NCBI RefSeq assembly: GCF_019880205.1
Contig: NZ_CP082293.1
Coordinates: 171,470-235,469, forward strand
DNA: 64,000 nucleotides
Origin: Pantoea alfalfae
GTDB lineage: Bacteria; Pseudomonadota; Gammaproteobacteria; Enterobacterales; Enterobacteriaceae
Reading direction: 5' to 3'
Part shown: one piece after another, positions 62,873 through 64,000 of the stretch
Layout of the letters: each line of letters begins with the position of its first letter
Numbering within the stretch: the first letter of the stretch is position 1
Translations under genes and position numbers: made by a program
Notes under the pieces: generated by a model
Database searches by the model: none
What the model was told of the DNA's origin: nothing
Seen by the model: the letters and a program-made list of their open reading frames with translations, nothing else

Positions 62873-63178
62873 CGAAAACTCCTTTAAGATAAACGGAACG
62901 GAAAGTGTCCTTACCCTGGCAAATCCTCATCGCATCAGCCAGTTGAGAATCAGCCGTAATTGTTACAAAAAACAGCAATCAGCGGCTGAGACGCGCGTAA
63001 CAGGCGACAGCAAGGGCCATTAATCGTTAGAATTGTCGGCTTTGGCATTCTCAACTGCTGGCCCTGCAACGCAGCTATAGTTATCTGCAGAATTTGCTCG
63101 CCCGAATGAGAAAGTCAGTTCTGTTAACTGTATGCTAATCGTCTGCCTGGGGCCGATAAGCGTTAGAAGAGGTTAATT
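62873..63178. other. Intergenic region
   Basis: No gene is seen. The right end carries the promoter and the GAGG ribosome site for the small gene at 63179. Confidence 0.35.
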
Positions 63179-63448
63179 TTGCATACCGATCTTACCTGGA
63201 AAATTCTCCATCGCGTTATTAACAAGACAATCTCTGACATGCTGGATGATCAGCAGAGTATTGACGTGTTATCACTGCGCGCCCGGCTGCATGAGCTGGC
63301 TGAAAAAGAGGAGGATGAGGTCATGGTGCTCTGTTACTGGCAGGCAAGTAAAATTCTGCTTCGACTCCCCACCACTGTAACAGCCAGTCAACTGATGGTT
63401 GCCGCACGGCAAGCTTTTCGCACGCCGATGGATCACGATCTGCTTTAA
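63179..63448 (+). CDS. Small hypothetical protein
   Basis: An 89-residue helical, acidic protein starting with TTG and a GAGG ribosome site. LRARLHELAEKEEDEVMVLC and WQASKILLRLP give amphipathic helices. No family is recognised. ATG at residue 20 is an alternative start. The length and composition are like the small regulators often found on Pantoea plasmids (compare the protein at 1294-1545), without clear similarity. Confidence 0.5.
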   Translation: MHTDLTWKILHRVINKTISDMLDDQQSIDVLSLRARLHELAEKEEDEVMVLCYWQASKILLRLPTTVTASQLMVAARQAFRTPMDHDLL

Positions 63449-63814
63449 GTTGCACTGGCTTGCTATTTCATCGTAATGAATAATTGTTGCAGGCTATTGT
63501 TGAGCGACACGTATGTGCTGCTGGCGAAAAAGATATTCCCATTCTGGAACCTATAAATAATTAAAGTAAATATAAAGGGCCGCATAGGTGAATGTTTTAT
63601 TAAAAAGGGATGCTTAACCGGCTGACTAATCCTTTTCTTAAATTACCGGAAATTGATCCAGAACATGAAAGGCGTTTAATGGATTATTTGGCAATGTAAC
63701 GAAACGACCTGTTTATCTTTTATATAGCTGCACAGCGCTAATATAGTCCCAACATAATAAACACCGGGTTGTTATGCTTATATTAAAGACACAACTACAT
63801 GACTTATAATGGTT
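63449..63814. other. AT-rich region downstream of the integrase
   Basis: No gene or terminator was found in these 366 bases. As the 3' flank of a tyrosine integrase it could contain an attachment site, but no tRNA fragment or direct repeat was seen. Confidence 0.35.
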
Positions 63815-64000
63815 TTACCTAATTACGCTAAGGCTGTGGGGCATGGGTGGGACACAACCTGTCAACTTCTCGTTAAGTAAGGCCACCTGCCCGGCGCTGC
63901 TTTCAGGCATCCAGCTCCCATAAACACTGTAAACCATCTGCGCGCTGGAATGACCCATCTGTGTTGCAATGAATGATGGGTTGGCCCCGGCGCTCAGCAT
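63815..64000 (-). CDS. Tyrosine-type phage integrase, C-terminal part (cut by window edge)
   Basis: The last 61 residues of a site-specific recombinase. LSAGANPSFIATQMGHSSAQ contains the conserved GH of the catalytic box, and MVYSVYGSWM holds the nucleophile Tyr at the usual distance. The match is to the lambda/P2-type integrase group with the ending SSAGQVALLN. The rest of the gene lies beyond the window to the right. It marks the end of a prophage or integrative element. Confidence 0.88.
   Translation of the reverse strand: MLSAGANPSFIATQMGHSSAQMVYSVYGSWMPESSAGQVALLNEKLTGCVPPMPHSLSVIR

Noticed and set aside
1..64000. Search for CRISPR arrays, toxin-antitoxin pairs, restriction systems and insertion sequences
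   Set aside because: No regularly spaced repeats, no transposase motifs and no recognised defence genes were seen. The integrase piece at the right edge is the only mobile-element gene.

Overview
The window looks like part of a large Pantoea/Erwinia-type (Erwiniaceae, Enterobacterales) replicon, most plausibly the big accessory plasmid of a Pantoea strain. The main clue is a TPP-riboswitch-controlled thiOSGF thiamine operon, which is known as a hallmark of the large Pantoea plasmids. An EsaI/EsaR-like quorum-sensing pair and a plant-polysaccharide (galactan) utilisation locus fit the same picture. No replication or partition genes, rRNA, tRNA or CRISPR array were seen, so the plasmid assignment is inference.

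Layout. 1-5.3 kb is a decaying region: the N-terminus of a chemoreceptor, a small regulator-like protein, an intact stand-alone cheZ plus an eroded second cheZ copy, and broken AraC, glutamine-amidotransferase and glyoxalase-like genes. 5.3-9.9 kb is a redox cluster (zinc-type oxidoreductase, two SDRs, a frameshifted Old Yellow Enzyme) read away from a TetR regulator across a paired operator. 10.0-10.5 kb holds gene remnants. 10.8-17.2 kb is an inositol-type operon (iolE-like, TIM-barrel isomerase, iolG-like, sugar porter) behind a clear sigma-54 promoter, with a divergent AcoR-like sigma-54 activator. 18.0-29.7 kb is a galactan locus: ATPase, binding protein, two permeases, GH53 galactanase, GH42 beta-galactosidase, an orphan PTS EIIB domain, a maltoporin-like porin and a LacI-type regulator.

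29.8-41 kb mixes single genes: a four-repeat membrane protein, a PAS-GGDEF diguanylate cyclase, an HxlR/SDR divergent pair, glutathione peroxidase, another SDR, GNAT, Lrp with a LysE exporter, DUF1203, and an MFS transporter behind a perfect palindrome. 41.5-42.9 kb is a convergent LuxR/LuxI pair. 43-44.2 kb is AT-rich and mostly non-coding. 44.2-46.8 kb is a 2-hydroxyacid dehydrogenase/RraA-like pair divergent from an IclR regulator. 47.2-49.3 kb is mesX-mesD, a folate-independent methionine synthase, behind a consensus MetR site. 49.5-53.7 kb is an RND efflux pump pair. 54.2-58.4 kb holds a LysE exporter, a P-loop protein, an unknown 294-residue protein and an Old Yellow Enzyme/ArsR operon with a perfect operator. 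58.5-61.7 kb is the thiamine operon. 61.7-64 kb has an ASCH protein, a DsbA-like protein, a small unknown protein and the C-terminus of a tyrosine integrase cut by the window edge.

Together the genes describe a plant-associated accessory replicon: uptake and hydrolysis of plant galactan, inositol-like sugar catabolism, detoxification and efflux, cofactor and methionine synthesis, and cell-cell signalling, most units carrying their own local regulator and visible operator. The strongest less-explored items are the sigma-54 inositol operon, the mesXD unit with MetR control, the short overlapping leader in front of thiO, the ThiF-rhodanese fusion, the candidate leader RNA before the orphan EIIB, and the duplicated W-x14-D membrane protein.
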